Positions 32,093 through 40,773 of a DNA stretch of 64,000 nucleotides are shown here, one piece after another (the first letter of the stretch is position 1; every line of letters starts with the position of its first letter). The notes below the pieces were generated by a model. The model ran no database searches and was not told where the DNA came from. It saw only the letters and a program-made list of their open reading frames with translations. Origin of the DNA: Dactylosporangium roseum (GTDB lineage: Bacteria; Actinomycetota; Actinomycetes; Mycobacteriales; Micromonosporaceae); NCBI RefSeq assembly GCF_025264685.1, contig NZ_CP073721.1, forward strand, positions 4,269,001 to 4,333,000. The letters run 5' to 3'. A program made the position numbers and the translations under genes.

Positions 32093-33591
32093 AGACGCTG
32101 TTCCGTGGTGGCCGTGTCCTGACGCCGGCGGATCCGTCCGCCACCGCGCTGCTCGTCGACGGCGACCGGATCGCCTGGCTCGGGCCGGACGCGGACGCGC
32201 CCGCCAGCGCGGATCGCACCGTGGATCTCGGCGGGGCGCTGGTGACGCCGGCGTTCGTCGACGCGCACGTGCATACCACCGCGACCGGGCTGACGTTGCA
32301 GGGCCTCAACCTCGCCGGTGCGCGGTCGGCGGGGGACGTCCTCGACGCGGTGGCGCGGCACGCCGAGGGGCTGAGTCCCGACGCGGTGGTCATCGGGCAC
32401 GGCTGGGACGAGTCGGGGTGGGCGGATCAGGCGACTCCGACCGCTGCGGAGCTCGACCGGGCGGGCGGTGGCCGGGCCGTCTACCTGTCGCGGGCGTGCG
32501 TCCACGCGGCGCTGGTGTCGACGCCGCTGCTGACCGGTGCGGCGCGGGCGGCGCCGGGCTACGACGAGTCCGGCTGGCTGCGCCGTGACGCGCACCATGT
32601 GGTGCGGGAGGCGGCGTTCGCGGGGGTGACGGGGGCGCAGGTCCGTGACGCGCAGCGCACTGCCCTGCGGCGGGCCGCCGCTCTGGGGGTCGCCGCCGTC
32701 CACGAGTGCGGCGGGCCGGGCACGTCGGGCGAGGAGGACTTCACCGCGGCGTTGTCCCACGGTCCCGATTTCCCGGAGGTGTACGGGCTGTGGGGTGAGC
32801 CGAACGCCGCGGCGAAGGCCAGGCAGCTCGGTGCCAGGGGCGCGGCCGGTGACCTGTACGCGGATGGTGCGCTCGGTGCCCGTACCGCTCATGTGGGGGA
32901 CGCCTACGCGGACGGTGAGCGTGGTCATGGGCATGGTTACCTGACGGCGGCGCAGGTGGCGGAGCATCTTGTCGACTGTGTGCGGCATCGGATGCAGGGT
33001 GGGTTCCATGCCATCGGTGACCGGGCGATCGCGACGGTCCTGGACGGGTTCGCGGGTGCGGCCCGGGTCGTCGGGGTGGATCGGTTGCGGGCGGGGCGGC
33101 ATCGGATCGAGCACGCGGAGTTGCTGGACAAGCGGATGATCGCGCGGCTGGTGGAGTTCGGTGTGGTGGCGAGTGTCCAGCCGGCGTTCGACCGGTTGTG
33201 GGGCGGTGAGCACGGCATGTATGCGCAGCGGCTCGGGGCCGCTCGTGCCGTGGCGGCGAACCCGATCGCGTCGCTGGCGGGGGTGGGGGTCATGCTGGCG
33301 TTCGGGTCGGATTCGCCGGTCACCGACCTTGATCCGTGGGGCACGTGCCGGGCGGCGCTGCGCCACCATAATCCGGTGCAGCGGATCGGGGCGCGGGCCG
33401 CGTTCGCGGCGCACAGCCGTGGGGGGTGGCGGGCTGTCGGCATCGACGACGAGGGTGTGTTGAATCCGGGCTGGTCGGCGACGTTCGTGGTGTGGGACAC
33501 CCGCGCCGATCTGGCGGGTGTTCTGGCCGGTGACGAGAGCCCGGCGGCGCGGGTCACGGTGCTGCGCGGCCGGGCGATCCACACGGCGTGA
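32089..33591 (+). CDS. YtcJ/NfdA-type amidohydrolase within the lysine operon
   Basis: The product is 500 aa of the amidohydrolase-3 family. Metal-site and barrel motifs are visible: VDAHVHTTATG (HxH), GGFHAIGDRAI, RIEHAELL and the terminal LAFGSDSPVTD aspartate. Relatives hydrolyse N-substituted formamides, cyclic amides or N-acyl amino acids. It overlaps kdd by 4 bp and is followed 48 bp later by kamD, so it is a true operon member. No reaction in the textbook lysine pathway needs it. It could deacylate or open a cyclic form of a diamino or keto-amino intermediate, or replace the absent Kce step; this is inference. Confidence 0.8.
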   Translation: MKTLFRGGRVLTPADPSATALLVDGDRIAWLGPDADAPASADRTVDLGGALVTPAFVDAHVHTTATGLTLQGLNLAGARSAGDVLDAVARHAEGLSPDAVVIGHGWDESGWADQATPTAAELDRAGGGRAVYLSRACVHAALVSTPLLTGAARAAPGYDESGWLRRDAHHVVREAAFAGVTGAQVRDAQRTALRRAAALGVAAVHECGGPGTSGEEDFTAALSHGPDFPEVYGLWGEPNAAAKARQLGARGAAGDLYADGALGARTAHVGDAYADGERGHGHGYLTAAQVAEHLVDCVRHRMQGGFHAIGDRAIATVLDGFAGAARVVGVDRLRAGRHRIEHAELLDKRMIARLVEFGVVASVQPAFDRLWGGEHGMYAQRLGAARAVAANPIASLAGVGVMLAFGSDSPVTDLDPWGTCRAALRHHNPVQRIGARAAFAAHSRGGWRAVGIDDEGVLNPGWSATFVVWDTRADLAGVLAGDESPAARVTVLRGRAIHTA

Positions 33592-33639
33592 CAGATGAGC
33601 GGCGGGCGGACAGTGACGGACGGACAGGGGGGAGCGGCG

Positions 33640-35202
33640 GTGAGCGGGAAGCTCGGGTTGGACCGGCGGACGGTCGACACGGCGCGGCGGCTCGCGGCGC
33701 GGGCCGGGGCGTCCGTGGTCGAGTTGGCCAAGGCGCACACGACGGTGTCGGTGGAGCGGGCCACGCTGCGGCTGGCTGGGATCGCCGGCGCGGATCCGGA
33801 CGGCATTCCCTGGGTCAACCGGCTCGTCGACGCTGTCCGTGCCGATGTCGGTCTCGGTCACGGTGTCGCGCTGCCGGTGTTCGACGCGTTGTGCCGGGAG
33901 GGGCACGCTGACCTGACGCTGCTGGCGCAGAAGGCTGCCGCCGGTAGTGTCCGGTTCGAGGTGCCGAAGCGGTCGGGGCGGGCGGCCCGGGCGGCGCGGC
34001 GGGCGGTCACCGCCGGGATCCGGCGGGTCGACCAGCGGCGGCGGGAACGGGAGCGGCTCGTCAGGCGGCACGGCGACCCGCCGCGGCGGCCGTGGGTGTA
34101 TCTGATCGTCGCGACCGGTGACATCTACGAGGACATTCCGCAGGCGCAGGCGGCTGCCCGGGCCGGCGCCGACGTCATCGCCGTGATCCGGTCCACGGGG
34201 CAGTCGCTGCTGGACTACGTGCCGGAGGGCGCGACCCGGGAGGGGTTCGCCGGGACGTATGCGACGCAGGAGAACTTCCGGCTCATGCGGGCCGCCCTCG
34301 ACGACACGTCGAGGGAGTTGGGCCGTTACGTCCGGCTGACGAACTACGCGTCGGGGCTGTGCATGCCGGAGATCGCGGCGCTGGCCGGGCTCGAGCGGCT
34401 CGACATGATGCTCAACGACTCGATGTACGGGATTCTGTTCCGGGATATCAATCCGATCCGCACGTTTGTCGACCAGCGGTTTTCCCGGCAGATCCATGCC
34501 CGGGCGGGGATCATCATCAACACCGGCGAGGACAACTATCTCACGACCGCCGACGCGGTCGAGGCCGCGCACACGGTGACGGTGTCGCAGTTGCTCAACG
34601 AGTACTTCGCGCATGAGGCGGGGCTCGCGGACTGGCAGCTCGGGCTCGGGCACGCGTTCGAGGTCAACCCGGATCTGCCGGAGTCGTTCCGGCTGGAGTT
34701 GGCGCACGCGCTGCTGGCCCGGGAGCTGTTCCCGGACGCGCCGTTGAAGTGGATGCCGCCGACGAAACACATGACCGGTGACGTGTTCCGCGGCAATCTT
34801 CTCGATGGGTTCTTCAATCTGGCCGGGATGCTCACGGGGCAGGGGATCCTGTTGGTCGGCATGATGACCGAGGCGGTTGTGACGCCGTGGCTGTCGGACC
34901 GGGACATCGCGCTGCAGAATGTGCGGTACGTGCAGCACGCCGCCGGGAACCTTCACGAGGATTTCGTGCCCGGGCCGTTCATCCGGCAGCGGGCCGCGAC
35001 CGTCCTGGACGAGGCTGTCGAGCTGCTGCGGCGGGTCGAGGCCGAAGGGCTGCTGGAGGCGATCGCCGACGGCACGTTCGGGGTCATGCGCCGCCCCGCG
35101 GATCGTGGCAAGGGGCTTGACGGTGTCGCCGCCCGCGAGCCCGGCTACTGGAACCCGGCGCAGGAGGTCCTGGAGGCCGGGGCCGGGAAGGAGACGTCGT
35201 GA
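33640..35202 (+). CDS. kamD: Lysine 5,6-aminomutase alpha subunit
   Basis: The product is 520 aa. The N-terminus, KLGLDRRTVDTARRLA, then HTTVSVERATLRLAGI, is typical of KamD, and the TIM-barrel body has VIAVIRSTGQSLLDYVPEG, TNYASGLCMPEIA and MLNDSMYGILFRDIN. With KamE it moves the epsilon-amino group of beta-lysine to C5 using adenosylcobalamin and PLP, giving 3,5-diaminohexanoate. GTG at 33640 is chosen because GGGGGGAG lies 5 nt upstream and the family begins with KLxLD; upstream starts lack such a site. It overlaps kamE by GTGA, keeping the subunits in balance. Confidence 0.92.
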   Translation: MSGKLGLDRRTVDTARRLAARAGASVVELAKAHTTVSVERATLRLAGIAGADPDGIPWVNRLVDAVRADVGLGHGVALPVFDALCREGHADLTLLAQKAAAGSVRFEVPKRSGRAARAARRAVTAGIRRVDQRRRERERLVRRHGDPPRRPWVYLIVATGDIYEDIPQAQAAARAGADVIAVIRSTGQSLLDYVPEGATREGFAGTYATQENFRLMRAALDDTSRELGRYVRLTNYASGLCMPEIAALAGLERLDMMLNDSMYGILFRDINPIRTFVDQRFSRQIHARAGIIINTGEDNYLTTADAVEAAHTVTVSQLLNEYFAHEAGLADWQLGLGHAFEVNPDLPESFRLELAHALLARELFPDAPLKWMPPTKHMTGDVFRGNLLDGFFNLAGMLTGQGILLVGMMTEAVVTPWLSDRDIALQNVRYVQHAAGNLHEDFVPGPFIRQRAATVLDEAVELLRRVEAEGLLEAIADGTFGVMRRPADRGKGLDGVAAREPGYWNPAQEVLEAGAGKETS

Positions 35203-35930
35203 ACGACGTCGTGCGTCCGTATGGGGACACCACCGGCGACGGTATGGTCCAGGTGTCGTTCACGTTGCCGTTGCCGGCCGGCAAGCGCGGTGAGGGCGCC
35301 GCGTTGCAACTGGCCGGGAAGATGGGCATCGACCCGGCGATGGTCGTGCATAGTCGCGCCATCGGCGAGCAGCACACGTTTTTCGTCGTCTACGGGCGGG
35401 TCAACCATCTCGTCGAGCCCGGCAAGGTGGTCGTCGCCGAGCGTGACTATCCGTTGCTGTCGGCGAAGGAGGTCAACGCCGGGATCCGGTCGCGGCTGCG
35501 GCGCAAGCTTGTCGTCGTCGGTGCCTGTATCGGCACCGACGCGCACACGGTCGGTATCGACGCGATCCTCAATGTCAAGGGGATCGCCGGGGAGAAGGGT
35601 CTTGAGTACTACCGGGAGTGCCGGGTGCTGAATCTCGGTGCCCAGGTGTCCGTTCCGGACCTTGTGGAGCATGCCCGGGTGGAGCGGGCCGACGCGGTCC
35701 TCGTCAGCCAGGTCGTCACGCAGCGCGACGCGCATCTGCACAACGCCCGTGAGATGTCCGCGGCGTTCCGGGAGGCGTTCCCGGCCGCGCGGCGGCCGTT
35801 GCTCGTGGTCGGCGGGCCACGGTTCGACGAGCGGATGGCCGGCGACCTCGGGGTCGACCGGATTTTCGGCCGGGGCACCACGCCTCGTGAGGTCGCTTCA
35901 TATCTGGTACACGCGGTGGGGGCCCGATGA
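35199..35930 (+). CDS. kamE: Lysine 5,6-aminomutase beta subunit (B12-binding)
   Basis: The product is 243 aa. The cobalamin-binding motif DAHTVG gives H116 as the lower axial ligand. K127, 11 residues later, matches the spacing of the PLP-binding lysine in the clostridial enzyme (H133/K144). Rossmann-like elements VLVSQVVTQRDAHLHN and LLVVGGPRFDE follow. Ligand and lysine are both intact, so a functional base-off enzyme is expected. It is translated from a GTG overlapping the kamD stop, and its own stop overlaps the ATG of kal. Confidence 0.93.
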   Translation: MNDVVRPYGDTTGDGMVQVSFTLPLPAGKRGEGAALQLAGKMGIDPAMVVHSRAIGEQHTFFVVYGRVNHLVEPGKVVVAERDYPLLSAKEVNAGIRSRLRRKLVVVGACIGTDAHTVGIDAILNVKGIAGEKGLEYYRECRVLNLGAQVSVPDLVEHARVERADAVLVSQVVTQRDAHLHNAREMSAAFREAFPAARRPLLVVGGPRFDERMAGDLGVDRIFGRGTTPREVASYLVHAVGAR

Positions 35931-36325
35931 CGGAGAAGGTCGGTACGACGGTGGTGCACCGCCGGTATGTGCCGTATGCGCACGCGCACTACGCCGGGAA
36001 TCTGGTCGACGGTGCCTACAGTCTCGCTCTGTTCGGCGACGCCGCGACCGAGGTGTGTATCCGCACCGACGGCGATGAGGGCTTGTTCGCCGGCTACAGC
36101 GGCGTCGTCTTCCACGCGCCTGTCCACGCCGGTGACGTCGTGGAGGTGACCGCCGTCGTCGTCCGTGTCGGGAATCGTTCGCGTACTGTCGAGTTCACCT
36201 GTCATGTCGTGTGCCGGGGCGTCGCTGACGTGTCGGTGTCTGCGGCGCGGGTCCTCGACCCGCCGATCCTCGCGACGTCCGCGACCGGCACCGTCGTGGT
36301 GCCCGCCCCAGTGACGCCCCGGTGA
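35927..36325 (+). CDS. kal: 3-aminobutyryl-CoA ammonia lyase
   Basis: The product is 132 aa with a hotdog fold, of the Kal family. The N-terminus VVHRRYVPYAHAHYAGNLVD and the central GYSGVVFHAPVHAGDVVEV match its conserved regions. The enzyme eliminates ammonia from L-3-aminobutyryl-CoA to give crotonyl-CoA, the last specific step of the pathway. It overlaps both neighbours by 4 bp. Its presence implies that 3-aminobutyryl-CoA is made in this organism, hence that a Kce activity exists somewhere. Confidence 0.87.
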   Translation: MTEKVGTTVVHRRYVPYAHAHYAGNLVDGAYSLALFGDAATEVCIRTDGDEGLFAGYSGVVFHAPVHAGDVVEVTAVVVRVGNRSRTVEFTCHVVCRGVADVSVSAARVLDPPILATSATGTVVVPAPVTPR

Positions 36326-37587
36326 CGCTGGTCGCCTGCCTCGACGTCGGGTCGACCGACACGAAACTCGCTGTCGTCGACGTCGTCGACGGGCGGCTCG
36401 CCGCCACCGCCACCCACCCGACCACCGCCGGCACCGCGGGTACCGACGTGCTCGACGGTGTCGACGCGCTGCTGGCCGCCGCCGCTGCCCGGGTCGGTCC
36501 CGTCGAGCAGGTGTACTGCTGCTCGTCCGCCGGTGGCGGGCTCCGCCTGGCCGTCGTCGGGCAGGAGGCTCTCGTGTCCGCCGACGCCGCCCACCGTGTC
36601 GCGCTGTCCGCCGGTGCCCGGGTCGTGCACGTCGCCACGGGCCGGCAGACCCCGGCGCAGTTCCGGGAGGTGCGCGCCGCCCGGCCCGACGTGCTGCTGC
36701 TCGCCGGCGGCACCGACGGCGGCGACCCCGACACGCTGCTGCACAACGCGCGGCGGCTCGCGGCCGCGCGTTGGCGGGTCCCGGTCGTCGTCGCCGGGAA
36801 CAGCGACGTCCGCGACGAGGTGGCCGGCCTGCTCGCCGCGCGGGGCCTGCCTGTCGCCGCCGCCGGTAACGTCCTGCCCCGCATCGGCGTTCTCGACCCG
36901 GCCCCGGCCCGCGCCGCGATCCGGGAGGTGTTCCTGCGGCACGTCATCGGCGGCAAACGTCTCTCCCGCGGCACCCGGTTCCAGCGGATGGTGTCGGCCG
37001 CCACGCCCGACGCGGTCCTCACGGGCGTGGCGCTGCTCGCCGACCAGGTCGCCGACGAGGGGGATCTGCTCGTCGTCGATGTCGGCGGCGCCACCACCGA
37101 CGTGTACTCGGCGCTCGTGCCCGACGAGTCCGCGGCGGTCGCCTCCGGGGTCACCGGTACCGGGGTCGCGGGCACCCTGTGGCGGGCCAGGACCGTCGAG
37201 GGTGACCTCGGGGTGCGGTGGAACACCGACGGGGTCAGCGCCGCCGCGCGGCGGGAACGGCTCACGGTCCCCGATCCGGCGGGCGGGGCGCTCGGGTTCG
37301 CGGCCGTCGCGGCGGTTGTCGCCGTGCGCCGGCACACCCGCACGGGCCGGGATCTGCGAAACGTCGTGTCGGTCGTGGCGTCCGGCGGTGTGTTCCGGCA
37401 TGCTGAGCCTGCCGCGGCGATCGCGGCGCTCGCACCGACCCTGCACGACCGTGCCGGCGGCTGGGCGCTGCCCCGGGCACCGCACGTCGCCGTCGACCGC
37501 CGATATGTCCTGGCCCCGGCCGGGCTCCTCGCCGAAGATCACCCAGAGGCTGCGGCGGCGCTCCTGCGACGACTCCTGCACAGATAG
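36322..37587 (+). CDS. MutL-like ASKHA protein, probable aminomutase reactivase
   Basis: The product is 421 aa of the glutamate-mutase MutL family (actin-like ATPase fold). Phosphate-binding motifs are CLDVGSTDTKLAVVD at the N-terminus and LVVDVGGATTDVYS in the middle, with VVASGGVFRHAE near the end. MutL-type proteins accompany adenosylcobalamin carbon-skeleton mutases and aminomutases and are thought to chaperone or reactivate them by ATP-driven exchange of damaged cofactor. Here no glutamate mutase is adjacent, and the gene overlaps kal by GTGA, so KamDE is the obvious client. It is the last gene of the operon. Confidence 0.82.
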   Translation: MTLVACLDVGSTDTKLAVVDVVDGRLAATATHPTTAGTAGTDVLDGVDALLAAAAARVGPVEQVYCCSSAGGGLRLAVVGQEALVSADAAHRVALSAGARVVHVATGRQTPAQFREVRAARPDVLLLAGGTDGGDPDTLLHNARRLAAARWRVPVVVAGNSDVRDEVAGLLAARGLPVAAAGNVLPRIGVLDPAPARAAIREVFLRHVIGGKRLSRGTRFQRMVSAATPDAVLTGVALLADQVADEGDLLVVDVGGATTDVYSALVPDESAAVASGVTGTGVAGTLWRARTVEGDLGVRWNTDGVSAAARRERLTVPDPAGGALGFAAVAAVVAVRRHTRTGRDLRNVVSVVASGGVFRHAEPAAAIAALAPTLHDRAGGWALPRAPHVAVDRRYVLAPAGLLAEDHPEAAAALLRRLLHR

Positions 37588-37964
37588 TGAGCGCGAGGGT
37601 GAACCTCACCCGACACGCCAGAGCGACACGCCGCCGCGACGAACCTGCGGCCCGGACCCGGTTGACAGGGCCCGGGAGCCACCGCGTAACGTCGTCCCGT
37701 CCTACTTCGGGAAGGGTGACCGCGGTTCACTTCTCCCCAACGTCAGCTAACCGGACGTCCACGTCAACCGGCGGGACGCGGCCAGGTTCAGCCGGCGGGG
37801 GTCGGCGGGGGCCGTGAACCGGGCATCCACCGGTGGCTGGGCAGGGGGGCTCACGCGACCAGTAGACAACGGCACGACCCGGGCAGCCAGCCCGCGCCGC
37901 GCCGGAACGAAGGCCGCGCACGAACGTCACTGTCGCACCGGCCGGACACAGGGCCTGGGAGCGC

Positions 37965-37988
37965 GGGGCGCGACTTCGGTCGCGCCCC
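37965..37988. terminator. UUCG-capped hairpin
   Basis: GGGGCGCGAC-TTCG-GTCGCGCCCC is a perfect 10-bp stem closed by the extra-stable UUCG tetraloop, followed by CAATTTC. It is 377 bp past the MutL-like gene, so it may end that operon or belong to an unannotated short RNA. Confidence 0.6.
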
Positions 37989-38030
37989 CAATTTCAGCTC
38001 GGCCCGCCCCGACCGTGCCCGCGCGCCACG

Positions 38031-38080
38031 CCAACCGGGACTAACCGGGACCAACCGGGACCAACGGCGATCAACAGGGA
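38031..38080 (+). repeat. Five tandem copies of a 10-bp repeat
   Basis: CCAACCGGGA is repeated five times in register, with one to three changes in some copies, upstream of lnt. Copy number may vary between strains. Confidence 0.75.
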
Positions 38081-38263
38081 CCAGCCGGCCGGGGCACGGC
38101 CGGGGCACGGCCCGCCAGGTTGCGGTCCGGACACGGTCCAGCCACATCCCAGCACATTCCCAGCCGGCCACGGCCTCGTGATTCCACGTCCAGGCGACAT
38201 ACCCCGCATAATTGGCGCCGCGAGACGTGCAACCGCACAGCAAGCCCACAGACACGCACAGGG

Positions 38264-39955
38264 ATGGCGCAGGTGACGTTGGTCGAAGCGGAGTCGACAC
38301 CGGCCGAGCCCGCCGACGAGCCCGCCGACGAGCCCGCCGACGAGCCCGGCGCGGCGCCGGACCCGCGGCCGCGGGCCGGGCGGGTGCCGCTGCCGCTGTG
38401 GGCCGCGACCCTCCTCGCCGCCGCGTCCGGGCCGGTGATGCTCGTCGCGTTCCCCGCCTACGGATGGTGGTGGGCCGCACCCGTCGCCGTCGCGCTGTTC
38501 ACCGTCGCCGTCCACGGCCGGCGGCCGCGGGCCGGGGTCGGGCTCGGCGCTCTCAGCGGTGCCCTGTTCTTCACCCCGCTGCTGTCCTGGACCAACCTGC
38601 ACACCGGCGTCGTGCCGTGGCTGCTGCTATCCGGCCTCGAAACGCTCTACTTCGCGCTGCTCGGCGCCGCCACCGCCGGGGTGTCGCGGCTCACCGGCCG
38701 GTGCGGGCGGTGGGGGCGATACGGGTGGGTCGCGCTCATCGGGGCGCTGTGGACCGCCCAGGAGGCGCTGCGGGACCGTACCCCGTTCGGCGGGTTCCCG
38801 TGGGGCCGGCTCGCGTTCAGCCAGGACACGTCGCCGCTGCTGCGCCTCGCCGTGTTCGGCGGCGCACCGCTGGTCACGTTCGCGGTCGCGCTCGCCGGCG
38901 CCCTGCTCGCGTATGCGATCATCCGCGGACTGACCGTCCGGGTGAACCCGCGTCTCGCCGCCGCCCCAATCGTCGCCGCCGCCGTGGTCGCGGCGGCCTG
39001 GCTGGTCCCGCTGAGCAGGCCCGCCGGGCCGGCCGTCTACGTGGCCGTCGTCCAGGGCAACGTGCCCCGCCTCGGCCTCGACTTCAACGCCCAGCGCCGC
39101 GCCGTGCTCGACAACCACGCCCGCGCCACCATCGACCTGGCCCGTAAGGTCGCCGAAGGCACCGCCCGGCGGCCCGACCTCGTGGTGTGGCCGGAGAACT
39201 CCAGCGACATCGACCCGCTGCGCAACCCCGACGCCGCCGCCGTCATCGACAACGCCGCCCGCGCCGTCGGCGTGCCGATCCTCGTCGGTGCCGTGCTCAA
39301 CAGCCCCGAGAACGGTGTCGAGAACGTCGGGCTGGTGTGGACGCCCGGCCGGCGGGTCGGCGAGCCCGTCCCGCAGTACACGAAACGCCACCCGGTGCCG
39401 TTCGCCGAGACGATGCCGCTGCGGGGCGTCGCCCGGATGGTGTCGAAGGACGTCGACCGGGTCACCGACATGACCGCCGGGAACCGGCCCGGGGTGCTGC
39501 CCGTCGGGCCCGCCGCCGTCGGTGACGTGATCTGCTTCGAGGTCGCCTACGACGACCTCGTCCGGGACACCGTCGTCCACGGCGCTCAACTGCTCGCCGT
39601 GCAGACCAACAACGCCACGTTCGACGAGTCCGAGGCCCGCCAGCAGTTGGCCATGGTGCGGCTGCGGGCCGTCGAGCACGGCCGGGACGCGCTCATGGCC
39701 TCCACCGTCGGCATCTCCGCGTTCGCCGACGCGACCGGCGGCACCCGCGACGAGACCGGCTTCAATACCGCCGCCGTCATCCTCGGCGAGCTGCGCCTCG
39801 GCTCAGCCCGTACGCTTGCTACGAGACTCGGCGCGATCCCCGAGCTGGTGATCGTGGCGGCCGCCCTCGCCGGGCTCGCCGCCGCCGCCGAACTGCGCCG
39901 CCGCGACCGGCGGCATGTGAAGAACCCGACAGTGGGCACCAAGGAGGACGTGTGA
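38264..39955 (+). CDS. lnt: Apolipoprotein N-acyltransferase
   Basis: The product is 563 aa. Six to seven membrane helices (about residues 45-245) precede a nitrilase-like periplasmic domain. The catalytic triad is visible as E in VVWPENSSDID, K in QYTKRHPVPFAE and C in VICFEVAYDD. Lnt adds the third acyl chain to lipoprotein N-terminal cysteines. The N-terminus carries a DNA-level tandem repeat giving PADE three times. The GTG of the polyprenol-mannose synthase gene overlaps its stop by 4 bp. In M. tuberculosis the two activities form one protein, Ppm1; here they are separate but coupled. Confidence 0.9.
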   Translation: MAQVTLVEAESTPAEPADEPADEPADEPGAAPDPRPRAGRVPLPLWAATLLAAASGPVMLVAFPAYGWWWAAPVAVALFTVAVHGRRPRAGVGLGALSGALFFTPLLSWTNLHTGVVPWLLLSGLETLYFALLGAATAGVSRLTGRCGRWGRYGWVALIGALWTAQEALRDRTPFGGFPWGRLAFSQDTSPLLRLAVFGGAPLVTFAVALAGALLAYAIIRGLTVRVNPRLAAAPIVAAAVVAAAWLVPLSRPAGPAVYVAVVQGNVPRLGLDFNAQRRAVLDNHARATIDLARKVAEGTARRPDLVVWPENSSDIDPLRNPDAAAVIDNAARAVGVPILVGAVLNSPENGVENVGLVWTPGRRVGEPVPQYTKRHPVPFAETMPLRGVARMVSKDVDRVTDMTAGNRPGVLPVGPAAVGDVICFEVAYDDLVRDTVVHGAQLLAVQTNNATFDESEARQQLAMVRLRAVEHGRDALMASTVGISAFADATGGTRDETGFNTAAVILGELRLGSARTLATRLGAIPELVIVAAALAGLAAAAELRRRDRRHVKNPTVGTKEDV

Positions 39956-40764
39956 GCGCAACCGGCCGAGGCGTGAACCAATACCCCGGGGTCGGCAGGG
40001 TCCTCGTCATCATCCCCACCTACAACGAGGCCGACAATATCCGCCTCATCGTGGACCGGGTCCGCGAAGCCACCCCCGCCGTCGACATCCTCGTCGCCGA
40101 CGACAACAGCCCGGACGGCACCGGCGCCGTCGCCGACGAGCTCGCCGCCGCGGATCCCGCCGTGCACGTGCTGCACCGGCCCGGCAAGCAGGGCCTCGGC
40201 GCCGCCTACATCGCCGGGTTCGCGTGGGGCACCGAGCACGGCTACGACGCTGTCGTGGAGATGGACGCCGACGGCTCCCACGCCCCCGAGGAACTGCCGC
40301 GGCTGCTCGACCAGCTCGCCGACAACGACGTCGTCCTCGGCTCCCGCTACGTGCCGGGCGGCAAGACCGTCAACTGGCCCGTGCACCGGCAGGCGATCTC
40401 CCGCAGCGGCAACCTGTACGTGCGGATGGCGCTGGGGATGCCGATGCGCGACGCGACCGGCGGCTACCGGGCGTATCGCACCCCGATCCTCGACAAGATC
40501 GACATCGACTCGGTGTCGTCGCAGGGGTACTGCTTCCAGGTCGATCTGGCCTGGCGCGCGTACAAGGACGGCTACCGCGTCGCCGAGGTGCCGATCACGT
40601 TCACCGAGCGGGAACGCGGCAAGTCGAAGATGAGTTCCTCGATCGTCCGGGAAGCGCTGTGGCGGGTCACCGTGTGGGGTGCCGCGGCCCGCTGGCAGGC
40701 ACTCAAGCGGGCCGTCGCCGGCAACGGCCCTGACCGGGCCCGGACCAAGCCGCCGGGCCGTTAG
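39952..40764 (+). CDS. ppm1: Polyprenol monophosphomannose synthase
   Basis: The product is 270 aa of GT2 family/DPM type. It starts with VLVIIPTYNEADNIRLIV, has VADDNSPDGTG and the DxD-containing VVEMDADGSHAPEEL, and ends with TFTERERGKSKMS. There is no membrane domain. It transfers mannose from GDP-mannose to polyprenyl phosphate, supplying protein O-mannosylation and lipomannan synthesis at the membrane. The GTG overlaps the lnt stop by 4 bp, and a gene for an FxsA protein follows after 9 bp. Confidence 0.92.
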   Translation: MSATGRGVNQYPGVGRVLVIIPTYNEADNIRLIVDRVREATPAVDILVADDNSPDGTGAVADELAAADPAVHVLHRPGKQGLGAAYIAGFAWGTEHGYDAVVEMDADGSHAPEELPRLLDQLADNDVVLGSRYVPGGKTVNWPVHRQAISRSGNLYVRMALGMPMRDATGGYRAYRTPILDKIDIDSVSSQGYCFQVDLAWRAYKDGYRVAEVPITFTERERGKSKMSSSIVREALWRVTVWGAAARWQALKRAVAGNGPDRARTKPPGR

Positions 40765-40773
40765 GAGGCCGTC

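Larger units (their letters stand above)
37588..38263. other. 676-bp gene-free gap between the lysine operon and lnt
   Basis: I see no convincing coding sequence. The gap contains a possible promoter (TTGACA at 37662, TAACGT 19 bp later), a UUCG-capped hairpin at 37965 and a decamer tandem repeat at 38031, plus GC-rich stretches. It is the longest non-coding interval of the window. Confidence 0.6.

Noticed and set aside
31993..34956. A 987-codon minus-strand open frame across the amidohydrolase and kamD
   Set aside because: Arg/Pro/His-rich shadow of well-supported genes on the plus strand.
37587..37817. Short open frame after the MutL-like gene
   Set aside because: Arg/Ser/Thr-rich, no ribosome site and no recognisable feature.
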